A DNA stretch of 64,000 bases. Source: Lyngbya sp. HA4199-MV5 (GTDB taxonomy: Bacteria > Cyanobacteriota > Cyanobacteriia > Leptolyngbyales > Leptolyngbyaceae). Shown here piece by piece: positions 52,776 through 60,958 of this stretch. The translations under genes and the position numbers were made by a program. Each line of letters opens with the position of its first letter. Within the stretch, counting starts at the first letter, position 1. Under the pieces are notes generated by a model. That model worked only from the letters and a program-made list of their open reading frames with translations, made no database searches and was not told where the DNA came from. The stretch lies in assembly GCA_019359375.1 (NCBI GenBank), contig JAHHHL010000028.1, positions 1-64,000 on the forward strand, in the 5' to 3' direction.

Positions 52776-53267
52776 ATGCCTACCCATCATCACAAACCCG
52801 TTTGCCTCTTACTCACTTCAACAGATTTACCCGTCTGGTCAGGCATTGAGACTGTTGGCACGCTCGATCAGCAAGATCATGAACGCTTTCACCTGTTGCT
52901 AACGGAACCAAGTGTGAGCGATCGTGAAGACCTTCTGGGCAGTCACGATGCGACACTAGCGCCACAGATCGCGACACCACGCTTACTGTGGCTGGAGTTT
53001 TCCCCCTATCAAGTGACATTGACCATGCAGGGGGGACCCTATAGCTATCGGCATGTTTGGCGGCAGGGACTCTACGGTACGAGCCGCTACTGGTTGCAGG
53101 CTGACACAATGAAACCAGAAGACGGACACTTTCAATTACGCAACTTTACCCGCAGCTTAACGTTAGAAGCGCGCCCGCTACCCACTTTTCTACGCGTTGA
53201 GTATGAGCTGTGGACAGCCAACATGCAGTTTGGGCACTACGTCCTGAATCTAGATATTCGCCACTGA
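52776..53267 (+). CDS. Conserved hypothetical protein
   Basis: A 163-residue, soluble-looking protein with no signal peptide. It begins MPTHHHKPVCLLLTSTDLPVW and has a beta-rich second half (RLLWLEFSPYQVTLTMQGGPYSYRHVWRQGLYGTSRYWLQADTMKPEDGHFQLRNFTRSLTLEARPLPTFLRVEYELWTANMQFGHYVLNLDIRH). The ATG at 52776 was chosen; upstream GTG or TTG codons are possible. It is divergent from aroA and ends before a strong terminator. No family recognised, but codon use and conserved-looking Trp/Tyr/His residues suggest a real gene. Confidence 0.75.
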   Translation: MPTHHHKPVCLLLTSTDLPVWSGIETVGTLDQQDHERFHLLLTEPSVSDREDLLGSHDATLAPQIATPRLLWLEFSPYQVTLTMQGGPYSYRHVWRQGLYGTSRYWLQADTMKPEDGHFQLRNFTRSLTLEARPLPTFLRVEYELWTANMQFGHYVLNLDIRH

Positions 53268-53283
53268 GGATTATGGCTTTACC

Positions 53284-53316
53284 AAAAGAGACGGAACACA
53301 GGGTTCCGTCTCTTTT
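53284..53316 (+). terminator. Strong bidirectional-looking terminator
   Basis: AAAAGAGACGGAAC (53284-53297) pairs perfectly with GTTCCGTCTCTTTT (53303-53316), 14 bp around a 5-nt loop, with a T-run on each side according to strand. It ends the hypothetical gene 17 bp upstream. Confidence 0.92.
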
Positions 53317-53409
53317 GTCTTAGAACTCTGACTTTTGGCTGTAACCACATTGCTTGCGGACTCATTAGGCTAACAATACATATTGTTACCTTTAAGTGAG
53401 TGGCAATGT

Positions 53410-54753
53410 ATGACCGACGATTACGACCTGTTGATCATTGGGGCAGGTCCAGGAGGGCTTGCGGCAGCAAAGCAAGCGGCGCAGTATGGTGCAACCGTGG
53501 CGATCGCCGAGCAAGCACAGGCAGGTGGCGGGTGCGTGAATCGAGGCTGCATTCCCAAAAAGCTGATGGTTTACGCGGCTGCATTTGCACGGTTAGATCA
53601 GGATGCGATCGCCTACGGGTGGAATGCGTGCGATCGTCAGTTCGACTGGCAGCGCTTTGTTCATGCTAGAAACCAGGAGATCGAGCGGTTACAGCAGATC
53701 CAGGTCCAGGCATTGCAGGATGCAGGTATTGCTTTCATCAACCAGCACGCCAGTTTTGTGGATGACCACACGTTAGAGGTCGGCGATCGCAAAATCACGG
53801 CTAAGAACATTCTGATTGCTGTAGGTGGTCAGCCCATCAGACCCAACATTGACGGCATTGAACACGCCCTCGTTTCGGATGATCTGTTTCATCTGGAAGC
53901 CTTGCCTAAGCACATTGCCATTTTGGGGGGTGGCTACATCGGCGTTGAGTTTGCCAGCATTTTGCGTGGGTTCGGCTGTCGCGTCACGTTGATGAACCGT
54001 GAAGCGTGCATCCTGTCTGGGTTTGATGATGATTTGGCAGCTACCGTCCGTCAGGGATTGATCGATCGCGGCATTGAGAGCCTATGCAGCACTACCATTA
54101 CAGCAATCGCGCCAACCAATGGAGGGTTCAATCTGACATTGGATGGTGATTGTCCAGAAACACTGTTGGTTGATACCATTCTTTGCGCGACGGGTCGTGC
54201 CCCACGGCTTGACGGGTTGAAGCTAGAAAACGCAGGAGTTGAAGCGGATAAAACGGCGATCGCTGTCGATGATAACAGCCGTACCAATCAGCCCCATATC
54301 TTTGCGGTGGGTGACTGTACCAATCGCCTGCAACTAACTCCAGTAGCACGCGCAGAAGGGAAGGCGGTTGCCAAAACCATTTTTGGTCAAACCCCTCAAC
54401 CGTTGAACTATGATCTGGTGCCCTCTGCGGTGTGTAGTTATCCAGAGGCGGCATCGGTCGGCATGAGCGAAGCAACGGCTCGCAAAACGCATGGTGATCA
54501 GGTGCGCCTCTACCGGACGGAATTTCAACCCTTGTTCTATAGCCTCACCGATCGCCACCAAACAAATTTCATGAAACTGGTGGTACAGGGCGATACCGAT
54601 CGTGTCTTAGGCGTTCACATGGTGGGCGATCATGCAGGAGAAATTGTCCAGAGTTTAGCGATCGCCCTACGGCTCGGCGTGACGAAGGAAGACTTAGATC
54701 GGGCGATTGGTATTCATCCTTCTTCGGCTGAGGAAATAACTTCTTTGAAATGA
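53410..54753 (+). CDS. gor: Glutathione-disulfide reductase-like flavoprotein
   Basis: A 447-residue FAD-disulfide oxidoreductase. FAD binding is LLIIGAGPGGLAAAKQAAQYGA, the redox pair is C42/C47 in GGGCVNRGCIPKKLMVYAA, the NADPH-binding fold reads AILGGGYIGVEFASILRGFGCRVTLMNRE, FAVGDCTNRLQLTPVARAEG closes the FAD domain, and HPSSAEEITSLK carries the C-terminal catalytic His-Glu pair. It matches glutathione reductases best, keeping GSSG reduced with NADPH. Unusual: the residue before the first Cys is Gly where most GRs have Thr (GGTC), and the second NADPH arginine is replaced (ILSGFD). The ATG at 53410 is preferred over an upstream in-frame TTG. Confidence 0.88.
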   Translation: MTDDYDLLIIGAGPGGLAAAKQAAQYGATVAIAEQAQAGGGCVNRGCIPKKLMVYAAAFARLDQDAIAYGWNACDRQFDWQRFVHARNQEIERLQQIQVQALQDAGIAFINQHASFVDDHTLEVGDRKITAKNILIAVGGQPIRPNIDGIEHALVSDDLFHLEALPKHIAILGGGYIGVEFASILRGFGCRVTLMNREACILSGFDDDLAATVRQGLIDRGIESLCSTTITAIAPTNGGFNLTLDGDCPETLLVDTILCATGRAPRLDGLKLENAGVEADKTAIAVDDNSRTNQPHIFAVGDCTNRLQLTPVARAEGKAVAKTIFGQTPQPLNYDLVPSAVCSYPEAASVGMSEATARKTHGDQVRLYRTEFQPLFYSLTDRHQTNFMKLVVQGDTDRVLGVHMVGDHAGEIVQSLAIALRLGVTKEDLDRAIGIHPSSAEEITSLK

Positions 54754-54770
54754 ATACCCTTCTGCCTTAC

Positions 54771-56303
54771 TCAAGTTGCTAAACCGACATCCCCCATATG
54801 AATCGTCTGCTCTGGCACCCCAGCGCGTCGGATTAACGGATAGCTATCGGCATTCAACCCCATCAGGGTTACTTGCGTATCGAATTGATGGTATTTTGCC
54901 ACCACTTTGGCAATCGCGGCGGCGGCGGCGTGATCCCACACATGCGACTGGCTAAAGTCAATGACGACCCGAGGAGAATCGGCGCTGTACGCAAAGAGAT
55001 TGACAAAGTTGGTAGCAGAGCCAAAAAACAGTTGTCCCGACAGAACATAAAGCTTGGCGTTGTCCCGATCGACCGACAGCGCTGCCCGCACCTGAGCTAA
55101 TCGCCAGCTAAACAGCAGCGTGCTGAGAATGACTCCAGCCAGTACGCCCTGCGCCAGATCATGAGTGAATAACGCGATCGTTGCTGTAAACGGCATGACG
55201 ATCGCCTCACCCAGAGGCATCGTTCGCAGCGTTTTGAGTGAACGAAAATCAAACGTTTCAAACGATACCATGATCATCACACCCACCAGCGCTGCCATCG
55301 GAATTTGCTGCACCACGTCTCGCAGGATAAAGATGGCAAACAGCAAGAACGCTCCTGCAACAGCGGTTGAGAAGCGATGACGACCACCCGATCGCACATT
55401 AATCAACGACTGCCCAACCATGCCACAACCCGCCATGCCACCCAAAAAGCCTGTCACCATGTTGGCAATGCCCTGACCGCGCACCTCTTTGTCTTTAGAA
55501 CTGCGCGTATCGGTTAAGTCGTCTAGCAGTGCAGCCGTCAGCAGCGACTCCAGCAAGCCCACGATCGCCAGCGTCAGTGAGTACGGCAAAATAATCGCCA
55601 GCGTTTCCAACGAAAAGCTCACATGCGGCAGATGAAACATCGGTAGATTGCGGGTAATCTCACCGATATCGCCCACGCGACGAATGGGAAGATGCGCTGC
55701 GATCGCCACAACAGTCATCGCCACGATCGCCACTAAGGGGGACGGCACACGCTTTGTGATGTAGGGAAACAGGTAAACGATGGCAAGTGTAGCAGCAACC
55801 ATGACATACGCGTGCCACGGCTCTCCTGGCAACTGCTGAATTTGTGCCACAAAAATCAAAATGCCCAACGCATTCACAAAGCCTGAAATGACTGACTGAG
55901 GGATGAAACTGAAAAAGCGCCCCAGCTTAAACACACCCATCAACAGTTGAATAATGCCAGTCAAAATAGTCGCAGCAAACAGGTATTCAACCCCATGCTT
56001 GGCGACCAATGTGGTCATGAGCAATGCCATTGACCCGGTAGCGGCTGAGATCATCGCTGGGCGACCACCTGCCAGAGCAATGACGACCGCCATGCTGAAG
56101 GAGGTATACAGCGCCACCATTGGGTTGACCCCGGCGATCGCTGCAAACGCTAATGATTCTGGAATTAATGCCAGTGCCACCGTAATGCCTGCGAGCGTTT
56201 CAACAGGAATGCTGGACAACGGTAGCTGGTGTGCGAAGGACGCTCTGAGCGATCGTACGCGCCCAAAAGCCGTTCTGCCAGCTCTATTTCTAAACGAAAG
56301 CAT
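54771..56303 (-). CDS. SulP family anion transporter with STAS domain
   Basis: A 510-residue membrane transporter. The conserved start is LPLSSIPVETLAGITVALALIPESLAFAAIAGVNPMVALYTSF, with the SulP pattern ALAGGRPAMISAATGSMALLMTTLV and later PQSVISGFVNALGILIFVAQ and GGMAGCGMVGQSLINVRSGGRHRFSTAVAG. About 11 hydrophobic segments are followed by a cytoplasmic STAS domain (SDRDNAKLYVLSGQLFFGSATNFVNLFAYSADSPRVVIDFSQSHVWDHAAAAAIAKVV). Members carry sulfate, bicarbonate or other anions with Na+ or H+; cyanobacterial BicA belongs to this family, but the substrate here cannot be decided. It converges tightly on gor (17 bp). Confidence 0.92.
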   Translation of the reverse strand: MLSFRNRAGRTAFGRVRSLRASFAHQLPLSSIPVETLAGITVALALIPESLAFAAIAGVNPMVALYTSFSMAVVIALAGGRPAMISAATGSMALLMTTLVAKHGVEYLFAATILTGIIQLLMGVFKLGRFFSFIPQSVISGFVNALGILIFVAQIQQLPGEPWHAYVMVAATLAIVYLFPYITKRVPSPLVAIVAMTVVAIAAHLPIRRVGDIGEITRNLPMFHLPHVSFSLETLAIILPYSLTLAIVGLLESLLTAALLDDLTDTRSSKDKEVRGQGIANMVTGFLGGMAGCGMVGQSLINVRSGGRHRFSTAVAGAFLLFAIFILRDVVQQIPMAALVGVMIMVSFETFDFRSLKTLRTMPLGEAIVMPFTATIALFTHDLAQGVLAGVILSTLLFSWRLAQVRAALSVDRDNAKLYVLSGQLFFGSATNFVNLFAYSADSPRVVIDFSQSHVWDHAAAAAIAKVVAKYHQFDTQVTLMGLNADSYPLIRRAGVPEQTIHMGDVGLAT

Positions 56304-56562
56304 ACAGTTGAAGAAAGATTAATGGTGGCTTGCAGCAGTGATTGAAGGGAAGCCAGGTGAATGAGTAAGATTAACCGGATGTTAACTTGTCTACCGCTAG
56401 AACCAACGGGTTAAGCTGTTTTTCGGTAAGATTTAACACCAGCTTTACGAGGAAAGGCGCTGGCATAAAGTTTTGGCGAGACTGTCCTCGATCGAGGTTC
56501 CATCCCTCGTAGAAACAAAGCACATCGGTCAAAGCGCACCAAAATGTTGCATCCTAGTAGGC

Positions 56563-57501
56563 ATGCAATCGCAATCTTCGACCACACCTTCAGTTGGCAA
56601 ACCGCCCCAGTTTTACACCTGGCAAAGCTATCGCTGTGCCTACGATCGACTTGCTCCAGATAAATCTGTTCATGGGCTACCGCTGCTGCTGATCCATCCG
56701 ATCGGGGTGGGGCTGTCGCGCACGTTTTGGCAACGGTTCTGCGACGAGTGGTATCGTGCAGGGCAGCAAAATCTGATCTACAATCCCGATTTGCTAGGCT
56801 GTGGTGAAAGCGCCATGCCGTCACTTGCCTACTACCCCTCAGACTGGGCAATGCAGCTACAGCACTTTTTGCAAACTGTCATTCAAACACCTGTGGTAGT
56901 TGTTGTGCAAGGGGCACTGCTCCCAGTGGCGATCGAGCTTGTGCATCGACAACCGGATCTTATTCGCGGCTTGGTGATGAGTGGTCCGCCTGCCCGCACG
57001 CTCATTGCCAACCCAACGCCAAACTGGCAACAGCGGATAAGCTGGAATCTGTTCGATTCGCCTTTGGGCACGGGCTTTTATCGCTACGCACGGCGATCGC
57101 AGTTTCTGCGATCGTTCTCCACGCGCCAACTTTTTGCTACGGCTGATGGCGTGGATGCAGAGTGGTTAGCCATGCTCCAGCAGGGTGCGGCTGATCTGGA
57201 TAGTCGTCATGCCGTGTTCTCGTTTCTGGCAGGTTTCTGGCGGCAGGATTATACAAGCAAACTGAAAGCGATCGCCCAGCCAACCTTCATTGTTATGGGT
57301 GAGCAAGCCTCCAGCATCAGCCGCCAAGGAAAAGCAGAGACTCCAGACGAACGGCTACAAGATTACCTCGCCTGCTTGCCCAACAGCGAAGGAACAAAGC
57401 TGCCGGGACGCAACGTGTTGCCTTATGAATCGACCACTGCCTTTGTTCAGGCGATCGCGCCATTCATTCAACGATTAGAAGCCGTTGGAGCCAAAGAATG
57501 A
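56563..57501 (+). CDS. Alpha/beta-hydrolase fold protein lacking the catalytic serine
   Basis: A 312-residue alpha/beta-hydrolase-fold protein. The oxyanion-loop segment LLLIHPIGVGLSRTFWQRF and YNPDLLGCGES are present. At the nucleophile elbow, where G-x-S-x-G is expected, the text is VVVQGALLPVAIEL, with Ala at position 118, so the normal serine nucleophile is missing. A Cys, Asp or Ser nearby could not easily take its place. It may be a pseudoenzyme with a binding or structural role, or use another nucleophile. The ATG at 56563 is preferred; upstream frame is not family-like. It ends 147 bp before the convergent HlyD-type gene. Confidence 0.82.
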   Translation: MQSQSSTTPSVGKPPQFYTWQSYRCAYDRLAPDKSVHGLPLLLIHPIGVGLSRTFWQRFCDEWYRAGQQNLIYNPDLLGCGESAMPSLAYYPSDWAMQLQHFLQTVIQTPVVVVVQGALLPVAIELVHRQPDLIRGLVMSGPPARTLIANPTPNWQQRISWNLFDSPLGTGFYRYARRSQFLRSFSTRQLFATADGVDAEWLAMLQQGAADLDSRHAVFSFLAGFWRQDYTSKLKAIAQPTFIVMGEQASSISRQGKAETPDERLQDYLACLPNSEGTKLPGRNVLPYESTTAFVQAIAPFIQRLEAVGAKE

Positions 57502-57648
57502 CGGCGATCGAAACCCGGATTGTAACAGAGAGCAATTTTGACTCTATTAGTTGATCTGCATCGGCAGACCTTTGGGGGTGACGTTGAGCAGAATTGGTGT
57601 TGGGATGACAGTTACAGAATACCGACCAAGGCAGCTTGTAAAAATAAG

Positions 57649-58863
57649 TTATTCCAAAACGATTTCTGCGTCAGCAGGCATTCCCGGTTTCGCGTAGCCG
57701 CCTGGGTCGGTGATCGTGATTTTGATGCCGACGACTTGCTTCACGCGATCGTCGCGAGAGTAGGTGTTTCCTGGCGTGAATGAAGCCTGAGGATCGATCG
57801 CCCCTACTTTGGCATCCAACGGACGGTTAGGATCGGAATCGATGAACACGCGTGCTTTTTGACCGACGCGAATTCTGCCAACATCGCTTTCGGGCACAAA
57901 GCCTCGCAGGTACACCGTGTTGAAATCCAGCAGTGATAGCAATGTTTGCCCATTGATGACAACGGCTCCTGGTTCTTTGCTGCGTGCCGTCACTACCCCG
58001 TTAATGGGACTGGTAATGTTAAGGTAATCAGCGGTTTGCATTTGCTTTGCCGCTTCTTCAGCATTTTTGATCTCAGCTTCAGCGGTTTTTAGTTGTGCCA
58101 GGGCACTTTGCCGTTGGCGTAACAGCGCACCCAATTGGGCATCTCGAATGCTGGGATTGATGTTGTAGCTGCGAGCGAGAGCCAGACCACCGATCGCCGC
58201 ATCAATTTGTTTCTGAGCCGATTCGACCGTAGCGACTGCGTTTCGATAGCTGGTTTCTTTCTCATCGGCTTGTGCTTGGGTAATCGCGCCTTCTTGCAGA
58301 AGTTGGGCGTAGCGATCGCGCGTCACCCGTGCCAGATCGAGTTGCGCCCTTGCTTGCTTTAATTGTGCTTCCAGGGATGCCACATTCGAGGCTGCCTGGT
58401 AGATGCGTCCCTGGCTATCCTGCTGTGATTGCAGCACATTCAACTGCGATTCACGAATCTGGCTTTCCACCACCGCAATTTGGAGTTGTGCCTGCTGTGC
58501 CTGCTGTCGTGCGGCAGAAACTTTGGCAGCAGCGCCTCGCAGTTGTGCCTGCACGTCTGTAGCGCTCATGCGCGCCAGCAATTGACCTTGTTTGACCTGA
58601 TCGCCTTCCTGCACCAGGATGGTATCGACCCGCCCACCCGTTTTTGCACCGACATCGGTTTCGTACCCTTCAATGCGACCACTGAGGCGCAAATCATGAC
58701 TGGATGGGCGCGCTAAGAAATACCAGATCGCAGCGCTAATACCCGCGATCGCCAAGACCCCCATAAAAATAAGCAACTGTCGGTTACGTTTGCCGTCTTG
58801 TTTGGCTGGCAGTGCTGACGACTCTGACGATCGATCACTTGATCCTGGATGGCTTTGAGCCAT
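57649..58863 (-). CDS. HlyD-family membrane fusion protein
   Basis: A 404-residue periplasmic adaptor for efflux or export. A cytoplasmic N-terminal tail is followed by one transmembrane helix (LLIFMGVLAIAGISAAIWYFLA), a biotinyl-lipoyl-like half (GRIEGYETDVGAKTGGRVDTILVQEGDQVKQGQLLARM), long alpha-helical hairpins rich in Gln and Ala (about 110-270), the returning half (LNITSPINGVVTARSKEPGAVVINGQTLLSLLDF) and a beta-barrel domain. It resembles EmrA/DevB-type adaptors. The matching transporter is not next to it. A TetR-type operator lies about 120 bp upstream. Confidence 0.92.
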   Translation of the reverse strand: MAQSHPGSSDRSSESSALPAKQDGKRNRQLLIFMGVLAIAGISAAIWYFLARPSSHDLRLSGRIEGYETDVGAKTGGRVDTILVQEGDQVKQGQLLARMSATDVQAQLRGAAAKVSAARQQAQQAQLQIAVVESQIRESQLNVLQSQQDSQGRIYQAASNVASLEAQLKQARAQLDLARVTRDRYAQLLQEGAITQAQADEKETSYRNAVATVESAQKQIDAAIGGLALARSYNINPSIRDAQLGALLRQRQSALAQLKTAEAEIKNAEEAAKQMQTADYLNITSPINGVVTARSKEPGAVVINGQTLLSLLDFNTVYLRGFVPESDVGRIRVGQKARVFIDSDPNRPLDAKVGAIDPQASFTPGNTYSRDDRVKQVVGIKITITDPGGYAKPGMPADAEIVLE

Positions 58864-58983
58864 GATGAACCTCAGACGGTATGGTAGTAACGGTCATGCC
58901 CACCGTCATAACACGTTTCTCTTTAAGGGTTGCAATCGCTTTTCATGATTCAGCCGATCGAGTGGCTGAACGTTATAAATCAC

Positions 58984-58998
58984 ACTAGACAGTCTAGT
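58984..58998. promoter_or_regulatory. TetR-type operator-like palindrome upstream of hlyD-like gene
   Basis: ACTAGAC-A-GTCTAGT is a perfect 7+7 inverted repeat around one base. Such TAGAC/GTCTA palindromes are typical TetR-family operators and often precede efflux genes. It is about 120 bp upstream of the hlyD-like start (58863). On the minus strand a TTGTCA and a following CATACT straddle the palindrome, so it may overlap the promoter. Confidence 0.5.
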
Positions 58999-59088
58999 AT
59001 GGTGATGCAATGAAGAAACTGACAAAATTGGTCGTGTAGATACCATTGTCTCAACAGATAGGACTGCCTCAGGGTGAATCAGGCATTA

Positions 59089-59212
59089 GGGCGTGTCATC
59101 AATTAGCTCCGAAACCTTGCAATATCAGCAGTGTCACGCCCGTCCCAACACACTAGGCTAGGGGCTGGAACCCTTAGTGCAAGCAATGTGTAGAGTAATT
59201 GATGACAGCCCC
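59089..59212. mobile_element. MITE copy 3 (TA-flanked, about 124 bp)
   Basis: Ends GGGCGTGTCATCAATTA and TAATTGATGACAGCCCC are near-perfect terminal inverted repeats, with TA immediately outside both ends. The orientation is the same as copy 2 and opposite to copies 1 and 4. The internal sequence GGGGCTGGAACCCTT matches the complement of copy 4. Confidence 0.85.
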
Positions 59213-59501
59213 TAGAATGTTGAGACTTCATTGTCATTTATCCTGCGTTTTTGCAGCGTCGCTTCTTGGGGATGTTGGTCTCATTCGCGTTAATCCAAGC
59301 AGTGCTTTACGGCAAGAAAATGAAGCCAATGGCACTCGATCGCGGAGTCAATGGCTTGATCGACCTGATTCTCCAAAAAAATTAAGGTCAATCTCAGACT
59401 CCTGATAGCCAACTTATTCTTCTCATCTGTGGTGATCTGAGAGATTTGCTTGTCATAATGCCAAAAGCGTATGCTGTCGAGACATGTAATGAGGTTGGAC
59501 T

Positions 59502-60836
59502 GTGGATGCAATTTTGGCGCGATCGCGGCAGCTCAAACAAGACCTGGTTGATTTTGTGCTGGATGCCGAAGGCGAGTTGGCAACAGCGTTAGAACAGTAT
59601 TCTGCTGAACAGCTCGCTCGATCGCAACAGCCCGATCAGCACCAGCAAGCACTCGTCGTCGATCGCTTTGTCATCGAAGGCAGAGTGGGCACCCAAACGC
59701 CGATCGATCTGTTTCTCGCCGCCACATCCGATCTTTCAGCCAGCGATCGACAATTGCTTCAAAGCTGGCAGCGCAGTTTTATCGGGCTGTTTGCCGTTAC
59801 TAAGAGCCTGCCCGATGGTCTAGAGCTGATGAACTGGCTCACGGCGAAGCTCTATACGGTCAAACCTAATGACCCCGCCACCTTAGAAGAAATGCAGCGG
59901 TTCCGGTTAGGTGAAATTTTGCTCACCCAAATTGCGCCGATCGCAGAGGAAGTCTGGACGTTTACGGCTCCCTTGAAGGTGATGGGGAACTTGGGTAAGC
60001 CAAAGCTAGCCGTGGCGATCGGCAACTTCAAGCAAAACTACAAAGAATCCCTTTACAGCGATGCGCCCGAATTGCTCGAAGAAGCGTGGCGATCGGTCGA
60101 GCATTACCATCAGGACTTTGTGGACTTTTTTGGCAGTGATGCCATCACGCTACCGGGGTATCAGCTCGGCAAAAAAATCGTCGAATTCCAGGATGTGCTG
60201 ACCAAAAAGCAGTTGGCGAAGGCTGGCATTGACGAGTCCAAATCGTTAGCTGATTTAGCCGCAGAGGCAGGCATGGACGAAGCCGAAATCGAAGCCGCTG
60301 CCGAAGCGATGGGTGCGGATGCCAAAACTGTTTCCACAATGCTGAAGAGCAAAGAGACCGCTGCCAAAATGGTCGCGCCCAAAATTGATCTTCCACCCGA
60401 ACTGAAAAAAGCCGAAGTGGTGACAGTGCTGGCGCATCCACGCTGGGGGCAGATGTTTCTGCCCACCTACACCCAAATGGAATCTGTACTGCAAGCAGAC
60501 GACTGGCAGAGCGTCCCCGGTGCAGCAAAGCTTGTGGGTAAGTACCTGGATGATCCTGCGATCAATGCCTTTGTCTGGCAGCGCTTAGCAACCGGCTACC
60601 CAGACTCTCTGGAAACTGTGCTGCGATCGCTCCTGGAACGCCCCGACTTTAACCTCAAAAAAGACTTGGAGCCGCTACTGGAACAACACAAAAAGCCCCT
60701 ACAGCCCGACTTACCAGAAATTGCCAGCGTCCCCATCCATCTGCACGATCTGTTTCAGGAAGCCCTCAAAGAGGTGAGCAAGTCACGACCAAAAGATAAG
60801 GATGGACAAAAGCCTAAAAAAGGGTTTCAACGGTAG
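59502..60836 (+). CDS. Conserved hypothetical protein, 444 residues
   Basis: A mostly helical, soluble-looking protein. It begins with a GTG codon preceded by GAGG (59491-59494): MDAILARSRQLKQDLVDFVLDAEGELATALEQYSAEQL. Parts are VDRFVIEGRVGTQTPIDLFLAATSDLSASDRQLLQSWQRSFIGLFAVTKSLPDGLELMNWLTAKLYTVKPND and EMQRFRLGEILLTQIAPIAEEVWTFTAPLKVMGNLGKPKLAVAIGNF. The region about 230-280 is rich in Ala, Glu and Lys (ADLAAEAGMDEAEIEAAAEAMGADAKTVSTMLKSKETAAKMVAP) and may be a coiled coil. The C-terminus is Lys-rich. HIP1 motifs match the neighbours. No family recognised. Confidence 0.85.
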   Translation: MDAILARSRQLKQDLVDFVLDAEGELATALEQYSAEQLARSQQPDQHQQALVVDRFVIEGRVGTQTPIDLFLAATSDLSASDRQLLQSWQRSFIGLFAVTKSLPDGLELMNWLTAKLYTVKPNDPATLEEMQRFRLGEILLTQIAPIAEEVWTFTAPLKVMGNLGKPKLAVAIGNFKQNYKESLYSDAPELLEEAWRSVEHYHQDFVDFFGSDAITLPGYQLGKKIVEFQDVLTKKQLAKAGIDESKSLADLAAEAGMDEAEIEAAAEAMGADAKTVSTMLKSKETAAKMVAPKIDLPPELKKAEVVTVLAHPRWGQMFLPTYTQMESVLQADDWQSVPGAAKLVGKYLDDPAINAFVWQRLATGYPDSLETVLRSLLERPDFNLKKDLEPLLEQHKKPLQPDLPEIASVPIHLHDLFQEALKEVSKSRPKDKDGQKPKKGFQR

Positions 60837-60861
60837 AAAATGACGAGCACAGAGCCGATTA

Positions 60862-60957
60862 GCGGTCAGCTTTTTAGCCTTTTGTTTAGCGGTCAGCCGT
60901 CAGCGGTCAGCTTTTTAGCCTTTAGCCTTCACCCCTCATCCCTCATCCCTCCGCCAC
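60862..60957. repeat. GCGGTCAGC and TTTAGCCTTCACCC repeats
   Basis: AGCGGTCAGCTTTTTAGCC occurs twice (about 60862-60880 and 60902-60923), with a third GCGGTCAGC between, followed by TTTAGCCTTCACCCCTCATCCCTCATCCC. These match the AGGCTAA/TTAGCC repeats at 35640-35710 and 38566-38638. They separate the 444-residue protein gene from the convergent radical SAM gene. Confidence 0.7.
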
Positions 60958-60958
60958 C

